Positions 12,279 to 23,060 of a stretch of DNA of 64,000 bases are shown here, piece after piece (within the stretch, counting starts at the first letter, position 1; each line of letters starts with the position of its first letter). Location: contig CANTFL010000570.1 of assembly GCA_947650285.1 (NCBI GenBank), forward strand, positions 1-64,000, given 5' to 3'. Under the pieces are notes generated by a model. The model was given only the letters and a program-made list of their open reading frames with translations, ran no database searches and was not told the DNA's origin. The position numbers and the translations under genes are program-made. This DNA comes from Hyaloperonospora brassicae (Eukaryota; Oomycota; Peronosporomycetes; Peronosporales; Peronosporaceae).

Positions 12279-13295
12279 TTAGTCGCGGCGGAGGATGCAC
12301 TTGGTTTTCAGGATCGGGGTGTCGGACAACGAGGGATCTTCGCTCGACGCCGGAGGGGTCTTAACCGTCGGGGATAGCGCTGAGCCCGCTGTCTCTTCTT
12401 CGGACTCAGTCGCCTCGTCATCCGGAGATAGAGTGTCCTCTAGCTCACCGGTCAAATCCACATTCGATCTAGCTTCACCTTCTACTTCCTTACTGGCCTT
12501 CTCGTCCTCTTGCGTCACTGACGAGTCGTCGGGGCTCGACTGAACAGGTGAGTTCGAGCCGCCTTTGCCCGTCTTGACAGCAGCCGAGTACTTCGACACC
12601 TTCAGGGTCACGTCCGTGCCAAAGAACGGCCCCGTACCGCACTCCAGTTTGATCAGGTACTGGCTCATGTCGAATTTATGACTCTTTTTCAGGTACGTAA
12701 AGAACGCCAAGAGGTCGCCATCAAAGCCGTCTACCGGCGTCGGCGGAACGAAGGAGTACACCATCATATCTCCATTCAGTCCGCTATAGACATCCCACTT
12801 CGTGCCTTCAATCGCGATCCCCTCAGCGATCGGCTTGCCCGTGGTCGAAATGGGGCCAACACCACCGATGGCAGCCAGCCAGATCGTGACCTGGAATTCC
12901 TTCTCGCCATCGGATTTCGAGCTGGTAAACAAGTCATACACAAAGTTGGCCATGATTGTGCCGCTGTACTTGACCTCGAACTCAATCGACGACGGAATAG
13001 ACGTCACCTCTGTCAGAGGGGCGGCATCAAAAGTCAGCGCGGCGTTAGCAAAAGACTTGACACTCGTGTTTCCGCCATTCCACGTCCACGTCGAGTGCCA
13101 CGCGATGGTGTTGCCCGAGGCGCTGTCGAGACCGGTACACTGCTTCCCGCCTTCCGTAGCCGCGCTGGATCCCCACAGGTTGTTGTAGATAATGTAGTCG
13201 CCCGACTTTGTCTGGCCCCACTGGTCACAAGTTTCTGCAGCAGAAGCAGCCGACAAGGTCGCTGCAATCACCGCGGCACCCAGCAACACCTTCAT
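12279..13295 (-). CDS. GH12 xyloglucanase-like secreted protein, probably catalytically dead
   Basis: GH12 enzymes cleave xyloglucan or cellulose; in oomycetes they are secreted into the plant apoplast (XEG1 type). The start is ATG at 13295, since the upstream in-frame codon at 13343 is TTG; 338 residues. Residues 1-19 form a clear signal peptide. The GH12 domain spans about 20-240 (TCDQWG, NLWG, WTWNGG, IWLAAIGGVGPI, KWDVYSG, FFTYL, CGTGPF). Both catalytic positions look altered: the nucleophile glutamate in the motif before IWL is Gln135 (codon CAG, 12891-12893), and the acid/base glutamate of the usual GTEPF-type motif is Gly222 (GGG, 12630-12632). From about 241 to the end there is an acidic Ser/Glu/Asp-rich extension not found in typical ~240-residue members. 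An AAC repeat sits just before the ATG. It may be a decoy or structural paralog rather than an enzyme. Confidence 0.88.
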   Translation of the reverse strand: MKVLLGAAVIAATLSAASAAETCDQWGQTKSGDYIIYNNLWGSSAATEGGKQCTGLDSASGNTIAWHSTWTWNGGNTSVKSFANAALTFDAAPLTEVTSIPSSIEFEVKYSGTIMANFVYDLFTSSKSDGEKEFQVTIWLAAIGGVGPISTTGKPIAEGIAIEGTKWDVYSGLNGDMMVYSFVPPTPVDGFDGDLLAFFTYLKKSHKFDMSQYLIKLECGTGPFFGTDVTLKVSKYSAAVKTGKGGSNSPVQSSPDDSSVTQEDEKASKEVEGEARSNVDLTGELEDTLSPDDEATESEEETAGSALSPTVKTPPASSEDPSLSDTPILKTKCILRRD

Positions 13296-13339
13296 GATCT
13301 TCTTGTTGTTGTTGTTGTTGTCGGGAGGGGAGCGTCGCG

Positions 13340-15420
13340 CCAAGCTGGTTGGTCAGAGTATGGCAAATTGCTGAATGACTTGCGATACACTACTGCCAAC
13401 AGCGTCGAGAACGCTGGTTGTTCAACAATTTCTTTAGGGTGTTGACCGTGCACAGCAGTGAGGAATTGTTGATTCGACAGCCCGAAGGATGGGGTCGTCA
13501 TGTTGTAGCGGTGCGAGCGGCGTCAACGCATTGCATGTCGTCGTATCGTGCGCTCTTGCAAAGCAGATGGCTGGATACATCCTTCGGTAGCGGTTCGTCA
13601 GTCTGCTGAACTCTGTTGACGACCACCAAGTGCGACTTTGGGACTTCATCGAGCTAAAGCTACGTTTCCTAAACCCTATACGCACTTTGTCTCTCGTGTA
13701 CATCGCGAGTGATTGTAGTGGCGTCAGTCTCGCTACGACAACAGTGATCAATGGACAATCGATGCGTCAATCTAACTCCTTTCCAAGTCGAGTTTGTTTA
13801 GTCCCTCGAAGGCCGTTCGTTCATACCCCGATCGGGCATATCTGGAAAGCGTATACTGCGACTTCAAGCGCTGCCTACTCGGGTCGAAGCTCGATCGACT
13901 TGGACTTGCTTTGTCATTGCTTCACATCTCGCTTTTTCTGCTGCGAGACATATGGATGCAAGCAATACATGCTTGGCAGAAGGGCTGCCGTGTGCCTGCG
14001 CAATCAGTGTGCCCGCGCACCGATCATGAGATGCAAACAAGAGCCCGCATTGTCGCATCTTGCCCGAAGATGTGGCGTCATCAACTTTTTCTCAAAAAGC
14101 GTGCTGTGGGTGGGGTTGGGTAACATGCGAGAAGTTCAATGATGTGTTCTGAAGCCACGGGCTATCTGTAGCTGAGAACGACTCACAGAGGAGGAACTTT
14201 GCGTCACGACAAGGTAAAATGGAAAGTAAAATGAGCCTTCAACCTAGCTATGTACCTAGCTCGCTACTTCAGTCAGAAGAAGCGACCTAGAAGACTATAC
14301 TGGAGACATTTCTTCACGTGCACATCCACAGCTGCTCAAGAACAACACCCTTGATCCTTCGGAACAATGACAATCATGTCAGCACGATGCTAAAACCGTC
14401 CTGAGGGTTTCCATCGTCAACACTATCGCTCATCCTGTCGCAACTATCCCTGGTAGACATGCCCAATTAAGCTCAACGAGCAGCTGTAAGAAGTGCTAGC
14501 GAACGGCATGGCATATCCAATATGTGACATGATGAATATTGCCCATTAGGCTTTGCACACAAGTCTACGCGGTTTCTTGAAGGCTGATCGCTGATGATGC
14601 GAATGGAATTTTGGCTAGCAAAAGAGCCGCAGCGACGCCTTCTTGGCGTGAGCGTTCTGAACGATGAGATGCGTGTCCGTCATTCATCACGGGCAGGCTT
14701 ACGTGGTCCAGGTGCTAGCCGTGATGAGAGAACTCGTGTCCAGGACGTGCCTTGGAAGTGCTTTCTGATGTACCGCCACGTCGGTCGACTCACGTACGAA
14801 AAAGGCATCCAAGCATGTTTCGTGAACCTGATGAAATGATAGCGACATGTCATTTTGGTGGAAGGATACCCGTGCAGACACATTGCGTTACAGCAAAGCC
14901 GGGGAGCACGAATCCGATGATCCATCTGGTAGAATGTGACAGGATGCATATGACACGTGGATACAGCTGCTACAGTTTGCTCTTTCCCAATTTGGCAAGG
15001 AGCGTGGATGCTGCATGACTAGTTTGCGATCCTCTTCCATCAAGCTCGCCGATCATTGATAAAAAAGGTGAACGACGTACGTGCTAACAAGTCAACCCAC
15101 GTGACGAAAGAGACGAATGCGAAATCGGTTGTCTGGTCGCGTCTGTTGTCGCCGCAGCTTTGGCGGTTTCTTTTCTTTTGGTTGATGTCTTCGGATCAAA
15201 TGTGTCTTCACAATTTCTCGCCTTGATAGCGTTTGCTCACAAGCATATGTACTCACAAAAATTTATGAGAGAGTGGGAAGCATGGGAGCGATGTGCAGCG
15301 AGTGCGTGTCATCTACCGTAATCAATTTGTTATGTTACACCCAGCAGCAAAACACACGAATTAGAGCTAGCAGAGTTGAGTCTAGGCGCAATGGACATTG
15401 AACTTTGATGTCTCTTTTGT
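13340..15420. repeat. GH12 5' flank, duplicated in reverse near the window end
   Basis: Blocks here match 60600-63715 in reverse: 13340-13760, 13810-14120, 14860-15020 and 15300-15420 all recur upstream of the second GH12 gene. About 14130-14840 has no counterpart there and is replaced by repeat block M. ORFs inside (for example 13794-14123) are not convincing as genes, because the frames are not conserved across the two copies. Confidence 0.7.
15302..15306. other. Empty target site of the solo LTR at 60749
   Basis: The sequence GTGCG (CGCAC in reverse) occurs once here. It lies within flanks homologous to both sides of the LTR at 60749-61218, which carries CGCAC on each side. This is the pre-insertion state. 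Confidence 0.8.
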
Positions 15421-16677
15421 TCGAGGTCTCCGGTGACTCCCAGCAGTTCTTATCATATAATGTACATGTGGTGCGACCGCAAGCCGAAAATCGGATGCCA
15501 CACCATCACTAGACAGGCGTCATATGACCGGAGACCGTTCGAGAGTGTATCTCGGCGTCGCCCTTCTAGTTGTCAGAGGTCAGCACGACATGTATGGGTG
15601 GGCAGAGGTCCATCGATCAAGCAAGATCAGGTGCAATAATTCCCTCGTCTGTACGCTAAGAATACAGAATTTTCCTTGCGACACGTAATAAAGTTGGCGT
15701 CGATGCAAAAAGGGTTTGACCGTAAACATCGATGGATGCGTAAAGATCAGCCGCGGTGTATCCAACGTAGCAACGAGAGAGGATCAGACTGTCGATTGAG
15801 TCCTTGTGACAATTCGAAGATGTCTCTTTGACAATTTGCCTATGTCTTCTACCTTAGCATCTCTCTTCTCCTCGCTGGACCATTCTGCCGGCTCGAGACG
15901 GCGGGCTCCACGGCGAGCATTCCGCAAAGGGCATGTGTGACCGACGACTTCGATCGCTGGTGCATGTAAGGTGCAGGGGACGCCCGAAAGGTGCGGCCAA
16001 TTACCACCCCGGAAGGCTCTAATGGGAGGTCTTGGCTTTTCCCTTGCATGCAACACCTGGGCTATACCGAATAGACAGAATCATGTTCTAGGCGAGTTCT
16101 ATTCGTGGGATCGGTATCCACGGTCAACGAACGTGTCGGCGACTTCGAAAAGGACGTAGAAAAGTAGGAACTTGCTTGCGCCTTGGGCGACGGGTGATCG
16201 AAACTATGTCGACGTGCCCCACACCTCGGAAGATCTTGCCTGTTTATCACCCCCCCCCCCCGTTTCCTACTCGGCGCTTCCTCCAGCAGGGCACGCAGCG
16301 GCAAGAAGGCCTCCCAAGTGCTATCCTGCAACCCACGTTGATAGAAGTCCCGCCTTAGATGCAGGGGGCCGGGTCGAGGTCTGTGTCGTTTGGCCGTTGT
16401 CGCTCGTATGAAAGAGGGAGCCAACGCCCGGAGAGTTCCTCGATGTCGTCAAGCGGCCCAAAGATGCAGTAGACATTGTCGCGCGAAAAGTGTGTCAGAA
16501 GAAGAGTCAGTTAGAGGCACAGGCTACCCGCCGAGTTTGAGAGGGCAAGTGATGCGCACTTTAGTAGGGCGAGCGTGTGTCTTACCTAAAAGTGGAGCTT
16601 TATCGCTCTTGAAAAAACACAGACAGCATACCCTCAGTTACCCTTTCGATTCGGTTGTGAGCCCAATAGGGGACAGA
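15421..16677. other. Region without recognised gene
   Basis: No domain-bearing ORF. A 12-base C run lies at 16250-16261. The minus-strand ORF 16062-16424 is rich in Arg and Pro and shows nothing recognisable. Confidence 0.5.
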
Positions 16678-17308
16678 TGTAACAAATGAGTCCGTTACAT
16701 GTCATTGGCACCAGATAGGGTCAATGCGAATATTATCATTATTAAAAGTAACTCACCTATTCTTTTTTTCTGAATATCTAAAATTTGTAAACATTATTTT
16801 TATTGAAGTCTAATTTAAATATTATTTTATATATATTTTGATATTTAAATTTTTTGAAGTAATTTTTAACGTTAAATTTTAACCGATTATGGTTTTGAAG
16901 GACATCCTTTACGAAAAGATTTCCCTTTAAGTGGCTTTTTAGAAGTTTTTTATAATGAATTAAAAGAATGTTCAGCACTGCCCCACTTATCGGTTGATAT
17001 AGGCCATTGTATAAACCCAATAAACCACCAGTGGCTGCTAGATGCGCGCAACGAGTGGTAAGGGAGTAGCTCCATTTGTTGTATTCTAATGCGGTATAGT
17101 GAACGTAAGATCAAAAGAGTCTTTCTTCGAAAACTTAACTGAACTAAGAACAGTTCCGCTTTTTCCTTTTTTTGAATGTATTACATAATCAAATGGAGCC
17201 TTCCTCTGCAGGAACACGATACGTGAGGTTTTGAGGCAGCAGCTTACACAGTGTTCGTGTATGTAGCTTGTACTGTGTCATTTTACAAGCGGAGGGTACC
17301 CCGTTTGA
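16678..17308 (+). repeat. 5' LTR of G1, interrupted by a NUMT
   Basis: Starts with the palindromic TGTAAC...GTTACA terminus (16678-16699) and ends CCCCGTTTGA at 17308, the decayed form of the family 3' end. It shares the diagnostic GCTGCTAGATGCGCGCAA region near 17030 with other LTRs of the window. It is longer than its relatives because of an AT-rich mitochondrial insert near 16790-16972. A TGGTAACACTTCG sequence follows two bases after the end, in primer-binding-site position. Confidence 0.7.
16876..16968 (+). pseudogene. nad9: NUMT: fragment of mitochondrial nad9
   Basis: Thirty-one uninterrupted codons of the NADH dehydrogenase subunit 9 (NuoC/30 kDa) core, with the signature [17 protein letters not shown]. 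Codon use is strongly AT-rich, like a mitochondrial gene. Upstream to about 16790 the sequence is very AT-rich, with possible further nad9 codons broken by stops (F-D-I and S-N steps). Complex I subunit 9 is encoded in the mitochondrion in oomycetes, so a copy inside a nuclear LTR is a nuclear mitochondrial insertion. It cannot be functional: it is internal, partial and has no start. Confidence 0.85.
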
Positions 17309-17322
17309 ACTGGTAACACTTC

Positions 17323-17875
17323 GTGGTCCGTATAACGACTAAGAACGTTCCATCCACCATATACATGATTGATGAGGAAGGGGATATCTATCACTCCACG
17401 CATGATAAATATACCCATTCGGTCGATATCGAATGGTCAGTGATAGAACGAATGAGGTTGATTGTTGTCGGAACTATTGTTAACGCCATGCTGTTCACTG
17501 TAAAGACACATGCAGAAACTGCCAAGTCATCGAGTCTGAACTTGACGTCGAACTGAAGAAGAATTATTTGTTACACCGGCAAGGTGCTCAGCAAATTTTA
17601 TCATCGAGATAACATGGTGCTTAATCGAACTGTTGAGACAGCAGAGAACCCAGGCTGCTGATGCTGGCTGCTGATTCTAGTTCTAAGAGCGCACGCCGAC
17701 CGGCAATCCCAAAGGTCGGCATATCTAAGTAACAGAGAGTCGAGGGAGACTCTTACGATAATTCTTCAGGCTGAAAGAACCCATACGATTCCAACGTGTC
17801 AACGACGACGATGAGATGGAGGTCGCATTCGCCCAGTCGAACATGACTAGACGTGCCAAATGTTTACCCCTTAGG
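17323..17875 (+). pseudogene. gag remnant of G1
   Basis: Frame fragments follow the 5' LTR: an ORF at 17323-17556 (MIDEEGDIYHSTHDKY), then VAFAQSNMTRRAK near 17823-17860. These match at the same positions the gag region of the palindromic copies (MLDEGDSFYATRKSY near 46590; VAFSQS near 47036), which shows that the two elements are relatives. Stops break the frame. Confidence 0.6.
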
Positions 17876-19039
17876 GCTCATGATACAGAACCTATATGCG
17901 TGTGCGCCATGCAAGTCCTTATCAAACCGGTTCAACCAGACTCGTAATTCGTGAAGGCAGAGTTCAGGATAGTCCAAAGCCTCTGGTACTCAGAAAGGGT
18001 AAGTGCGGATCGCACGCACACACTCAGCACCTTCGCCACCTTGCGAGTTGTATCACGGGCAACTCGTTCTGTAAACATACTTAAATGACGGTAGCATTTC
18101 AGGGTCGTGCGGATGGTCCCATCAGCACCCATATATTCGCCTGAAATGGCTACACGAGAACAAACTCAATTGATGGCGGAGCAAAATACTACATCATGGG
18201 ACAGGATCGCATCAGCTCGGATTATATTGTCCTCCGATACGACAGGATGGCAAATATACAGAGCTGATAAACCCCTTTCATGTGAGGATTAGACAAACTG
18301 CTAGTTTGCGAGGGAAATACCGTGAAAACATATAATGAAGCAATACCCATTGTATCTTTCTAGAATGTTTCATAAATGTCAGCCCTTTACAACCATATAC
18401 AAATACCTCCTTCAACAAGCACGCCTTTTCATTTCGGGATCACCTCAATAAAAACGCAGAGAGGTCGGCCGAATATTTGATCAGCACAACCCGAATCTGC
18501 AAAATACGCTAGAAATAGACTTGCTGTAAAGATAATTCGCTCTATAAAACACAAACAATTGCAAGAATACGCTAAATGTCAAAAGACAAGGAATTGCACC
18601 AATATGTAGGGTTAGTATACCCAGTGTCACCTACAACGGTACGTAATGAACGCCATTCGGCCAAGAACGTAAAATATTAGGTATTGACCAACAGTTGATC
18701 AGAAGCCAGAGGATCTGACACTGTAGCGAAATCGCAGCAGCTTGGAGAATCGTTAAAATGCGAACGGGGTCAGTTGGTCACAGTGCTCTGCTGAGTCAAT
18801 ATAGGTCAAGAAAATTGTCAGGCTTCTAGACGAAGATTGCTTCACCATACAGTATTTTTGCATCGCTACCCCTGGTGTTGAGGTACCCTCATTAACCTTG
18901 AACATTATAGTGTCAAAATACATGTTACTTTAGGCCTTAGTCGCTGTGGAGAATCGATTAACTTTATTTGACGACAATAGCTAGGAAATCGAGAGCTTTT
19001 TTTCTTTGAATTCGAGACCTAGCCAAACAAGATGACTTC

Positions 19040-20019
19040 TTGCATCTTGCAATCGGCGTACCCGTAAAAGCGCAGAAACAGGTAGTGGGAACTAACGACA
19101 TTTTAGAAGAAGAAATGAACATTAATTATTTTGTCGTACTGGATTTCGATGACAAAGTTGACGACACCCTCGTTCTAACTTTGCTTCTAAGAAACAATCC
19201 ATGGATCATCTGGACGCATCGATGCGTGAAGATGTCTGCAGCTTTTTTAGTGAATCGTCATCTGATAAACCTTTTGGAGAGTTCACAAACGTGTGTTTGT
19301 TTTACAAGTTCGACCGATAGCCTAAATCGTGGTTCAGTCGTTAGTAAGACTGCATAAGACCTCAGTGTAGTACACCACTACACGAGGGAGCAAGCCGCCG
19401 GCCTCTGTGTAGAAACACAGGCAGTCCCGAAGGTAAAATACAGGAATAAATCGAGTGGATCGATATGTGCATATTTTCCCAAAAGACAAAAAAATGAAAA
19501 ACTAAATGTAGCGGTCCATGAGGGTGAACGTGGTAATCCTTGGTTGACCGAGGAGTCGACTATTAGATACCTAACTGTGGTAACGCTGCCAATTTGGGAT
19601 GGCGATAAGAAAATGTAATTCCATTTACTTGAGAGACAACACACTTAAGATAGAATTTCTTAGGGACTAAGGCCTCAGAGACCTGAAAGGCAAGGCTCCA
19701 AAAAAGAAACAGAGACATTTTATGGTCTGGATAACGCGTAATGATTGTTGGCGCTCACAACCTTATTATGATGGTGCTTCTGAAGTGTACATTGGATATA
19801 ACTCAATTGCCGACGCTCAAACATGAACGGATCTTAGGGGATCTACGTAGTGGCAAATTCAAGCAGATATGCATACTCGTCGCAGAAGAAGAGTGCATTA
19901 CCAATACAAGATCGGCGTTGATCGTTGCTGGAAAAGAACGGATTCTCAGCAGCTCGTCGATGGAAGAAATCATCCTCAATAAAAGAACTTGGATTAATGA
20001 TTGTGCGTCTCAATCCTAG
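19040..20019 (+). pseudogene. Aspartic protease C-terminus and linker of G1
   Basis: The ORF 19040-19357 contains NYFVVLDFDDKVDDTL followed by a W-x-x-H-R-C-V-K-M stretch, which resembles the end of the Ty3/gypsy protease domain and the linker to reverse transcriptase. A further open piece at 19741-20019 (KHERILGDLRSGKFKQ) fits the linker. The catalytic D[S/T]G was not found, and the frame is interrupted between 19358 and 19740. Confidence 0.6.
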
Positions 20020-20085
20020 GAGATACTGACAACGGATCCTTATTTATACACGGATCTAATCAAATTTAATTACGCATGTCCAGGA

Positions 20086-20476
20086 TGAAACGGGGCACAC
20101 CCTTGCGTGAACTTAACGCAAGGGTATCGTGACCCGACAAACGTACACGTGGCAAACGAGGAAGCGTAGATAAGGGAAAAGTAAAACTGTTGTATTAATA
20201 TAATTAAGTCTTTAACCACTGTCTCTCTGTTTGACTTAACTTAATTATACTAATCTAACTGAATGTATGACGGCGTCTACTCACCACTCATTGCGCGCGT
20301 CTTGCGGCGATTGGTGGGTTGGTATCATCAAGATATCAACCAATGAGCAGACTCTTTGGTCGACCCATCAATATCACCACTATTGGTGATGTTGTTAAAA
20401 GAATATTCAACATAATATTTTTTATTGTCATTATCTCTCAAATGACAATTTCCATGTAACGGGCTGCCCAATTACA
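20086..20476 (-). mobile_element. Solo LTR, family B, inserted in G1 pol
   Basis: Reads on the minus strand from the palindromic start at 20476 (TGTAAT...GTTACA, 20455-20476) to a terminus rich in CCCCGTTTCA at 20086. It contains the shared GCGCGC/GGTGAG region near 20290-20320 and a 10-bp perfect hairpin (ACCCTTGCGT) near 20099-20125. The flanks CAGGA and AAGGA match at four of five bases, a slightly decayed target duplication. G1 coding sequence resumes on both sides. Confidence 0.75.
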
Positions 20477-22182
20477 AAGGATCCACTGCGTGCTACTTGC
20501 GGACGGATTAAGTCAATCGTGGCAAATTCAAACCGACACCCTATTCAACGTATTGGATCTTTAAGCAGTGGACAATACCTCATGAACAATTATTAGTAAT
20601 CGACACAATATTTGCAATTTGCTTAGGACGAAGTTCGGAGAGCTATGTGGGATAATTAATGTTCGCATTGGGCCATGTGAAATTAACTTTCGCACATACT
20701 TCTCCTGACTTCATTGTGCGAAAGCCACAGGTTAATGGCGGATCTTACAATCATTCAATAGGTTGAATGATGCTACAGTACCGTCTCAACGCCAATAATA
20801 AGTAAAGGAGAAATCATAGATGGTATGTAACGGGGCTAGAAGAATCCGTGCATAGCTTACACTATCTACTCTTGAGGAAGCCTCAAAGCCTAAGTATAAG
20901 GTGTTTAGTATTTTTACTTCTGTTTTTTATTTTTGTCTTATATCATTCTAAGTACGAAGGGTTCCCTTGAACTCATTGAAAACCAGTCAATCTACGTGCC
21001 GATATCTTACTGGCTAATAATTGGACTAAGCTCATCAATCCAGCTAAAATATACGACATGCCACTTCCTCAAACTCGGAAGTAGCTCCCCTACCTATATA
21101 ACATGTAAACTATATCAGAACTACTTATGTAACGAGGCGGCCCATTACATGGTGTGTCTAAGCGTACCATCTTTTCGCCTATGGATCATAAGGCGATCTC
21201 ACCGAATCATTATACGTAAACGGTATTTTCCGTTCACGGCAGTTAGCAATTTCATGGTTATGCTATATGGGTGACTGGTCGTGACACATTGGCTAAATAC
21301 TGAAGCTGGCACATTCATCAGATGTGAAATGAAGTGCGTTGTATTCGGTGCGATGTTTTGCACCGAATAATGTCGACAATGCGTTCGTCCATGTTCGGGA
21401 TATGGATGGAAAGTCGGAACTAAAGTATATCGATTTCGCGTTCAAACGTTTTCCACATTGATGCCTGAGCCTACGACAATTCTAAGCCGTGCATATTCAC
21501 ATATTACAAGAAAAAATTACTTGAGTGCACCGTCGATCAACAACGCTTGCGCCTCGATCCATAATGGCTCAAGGAGAGCAACGACTGAACGTGCCAATTT
21601 AAGCGATAAAAAAATCCCTGGTCTAAGCAGCGTTATTGCACAAGTATTCACGCACCCACGCCGAGACGACCGTTCTTTTTTTGTGTGCCCCTAAAATGAT
21701 AAATGGTCGTGTCGTGTTAAGTGTCATCCCAACTTCGAATAAATCAGGCAGAGTGTAAATCAATCGCCTGTAATGGAAATGACGGACCAAGACAGACCGT
21801 TCAGTGTGGTCGGTGACGCCATTAACTTCAATTAGACGTTGGCCTAATGAGATTTTACGCAGACTGTGTAGATCACGACGTATCAACACTTAGGTCTCAA
21901 CCGGCTGACCGCAACTATTTAGTGCGAAACAAGGAGTACCTTTCCATAAAGTATGCACTTGTCAAATTTCTCGTCGATCTCTTAGGAGATAGAATATCCG
22001 TCTTCAATGCGGACTGCGCGTCACTGCGCACGGATTCAAGCATTCCAAACTTCTCGCAACGGACGGCGAAGCGGCTATCGTTCTTCGCTAGGTATGAGTT
22101 TTACGTGGACTGTAATACAGGACGCCTTGACGTCGCCGCCGATACTTTTTCACGCCGGCCTGATTCAGAGTCGGCTGTGTAA
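20477..22182 (+). pseudogene. Reverse transcriptase/RNase H remnant of G1, split by a solo LTR
   Basis: The RT start is readable after the first solo LTR (YWIFKQWTIPHEQ, then SPDFIVRKP, near 20560-20740). It resumes after the second solo LTR (TIFSPMD, FPFTAVSNF near 21160-21260; LLHKYSRTHAET near 21640). The RNase H part is clearest at 21840-22182 (RNYLVRNKEYLSIKYALVKF, then LSFFARYEF and DTFSRRPD). Several stops and frameshifts; clearly inactive. Confidence 0.75.
20826..21149 (-). mobile_element. Solo LTR, family A (copy 2), inserted inside G1 reverse transcriptase
   Basis: Reverse copy of the LTR at 115-441, 324 bp, with TG/CA ends and the terminal palindrome at 21128-21149. The flanks TGGTA and TGGTG match at four of five bases. 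RT codons stop at its left edge and resume at its right edge, so it entered G1 after G1 itself inserted. Confidence 0.8.
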
Positions 22183-22455
22183 TCCGTCAGTGGCCTTTTC
22201 CCTCTCGGGCAACGCAAAAAAGCAGTACCTCGTTTTTCAAAGTGCTCGATATATTGCGAAACGCATACACACAAGATTAGGTCTTTTGTGAAGATATAGA
22301 TCCTCTATTTATTACATCCCAGCAATCGTTTAAAACATGCCAGCGGCGCATTATTCTTTAATATATCGAAAAAAAATTGCGATGGGCTGCTTTGTGACTC
22401 AGCATTTTCCGGCGACCACCCACGTGTCGTCATTTTTTACACAAATGATAAGCTG

Positions 22456-23010
22456 TTGCGCATCATAAATAAGTGTCACGGGGCTCCTCTCAGTGGGCAT
22501 AGTGGCCGTGAGAAGACTTATCGCACATTTAGCGAAAATTCAAATGACCCCGCTAGTATCAGTTTGTTTGCAGCAACATTCTTGATTACAAATCTTGTCA
22601 GTGTAGAAAGTCTATCACTTTACTACTCGCACCGTTGCAGCCTCTGACGAAACCGACAGAGTGCTGATAGTGCGTTGCAATAAACTTTGTCTTTGGTTTC
22701 CCGGAAAAAATCACAAGTATATGATCTTTCTTGGCTTCTATGATCGATACAGCAAGAATACACGTCTTGTTGCTGTCGCGGATCCTGCCACAGCCAGAGA
22801 ATTTGCCTGTGTCTTTTTCTACACGATAGTTTAATTACATGGGTTATTTCGTGGACTAACCTCTGACAAAAATCCTCGGTCCACGGTGGAATTTGGGCAA
22901 TACGTGTTTTGTTTTCTGAACCGACCATTATAAATTTTCTGAATCATCATCCGGAAACGTATGGCCAGACAGAACGTGCGAGCCATGGCCTCGAAATTCT
23001 TTTGGAAGGC
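22456..23010 (+). pseudogene. Integrase remnant of G1
   Basis: An H2C2-type zinc region is readable at 22456 (NKCHGAPLSGHSGREKTY). A piece of the integrase core (HHPETYGQTERASHGLE) lies at about 22944-22990. Between them are stops and frame changes. These are standard Ty3/gypsy integrase motifs in the expected order after RNase H. Confidence 0.75.
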
Positions 23011-23060
23011 TTCACTCATTTACGTGTTAAAGCGAGATTTTACTGCAAACGGAGTTTGCC

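Noticed and set aside
13296..13343. Longer GH12 N-terminus starting at 13343
   Set aside because: The first codon there is TTG, and the stretch is the AAC/Asn repeat leader; the signal peptide starts at the ATG at 13295.
13794..14123. 110-codon ORF upstream of the left GH12
   Set aside because: The reverse copy near 62510-62850 does not keep the frame beyond short pieces, so it is probably flank sequence.
16778..17020. 80-codon minus-strand ORF in AT-rich DNA
   Set aside because: It is the antisense of the nad9 insert and surrounding LTR; the plus strand carries the recognisable protein.
115..21149. LTRs at 115 and 20826 as the two ends of one element
   Set aside because: They are in opposite orientation, and the second sits inside the reverse transcriptase of another element.
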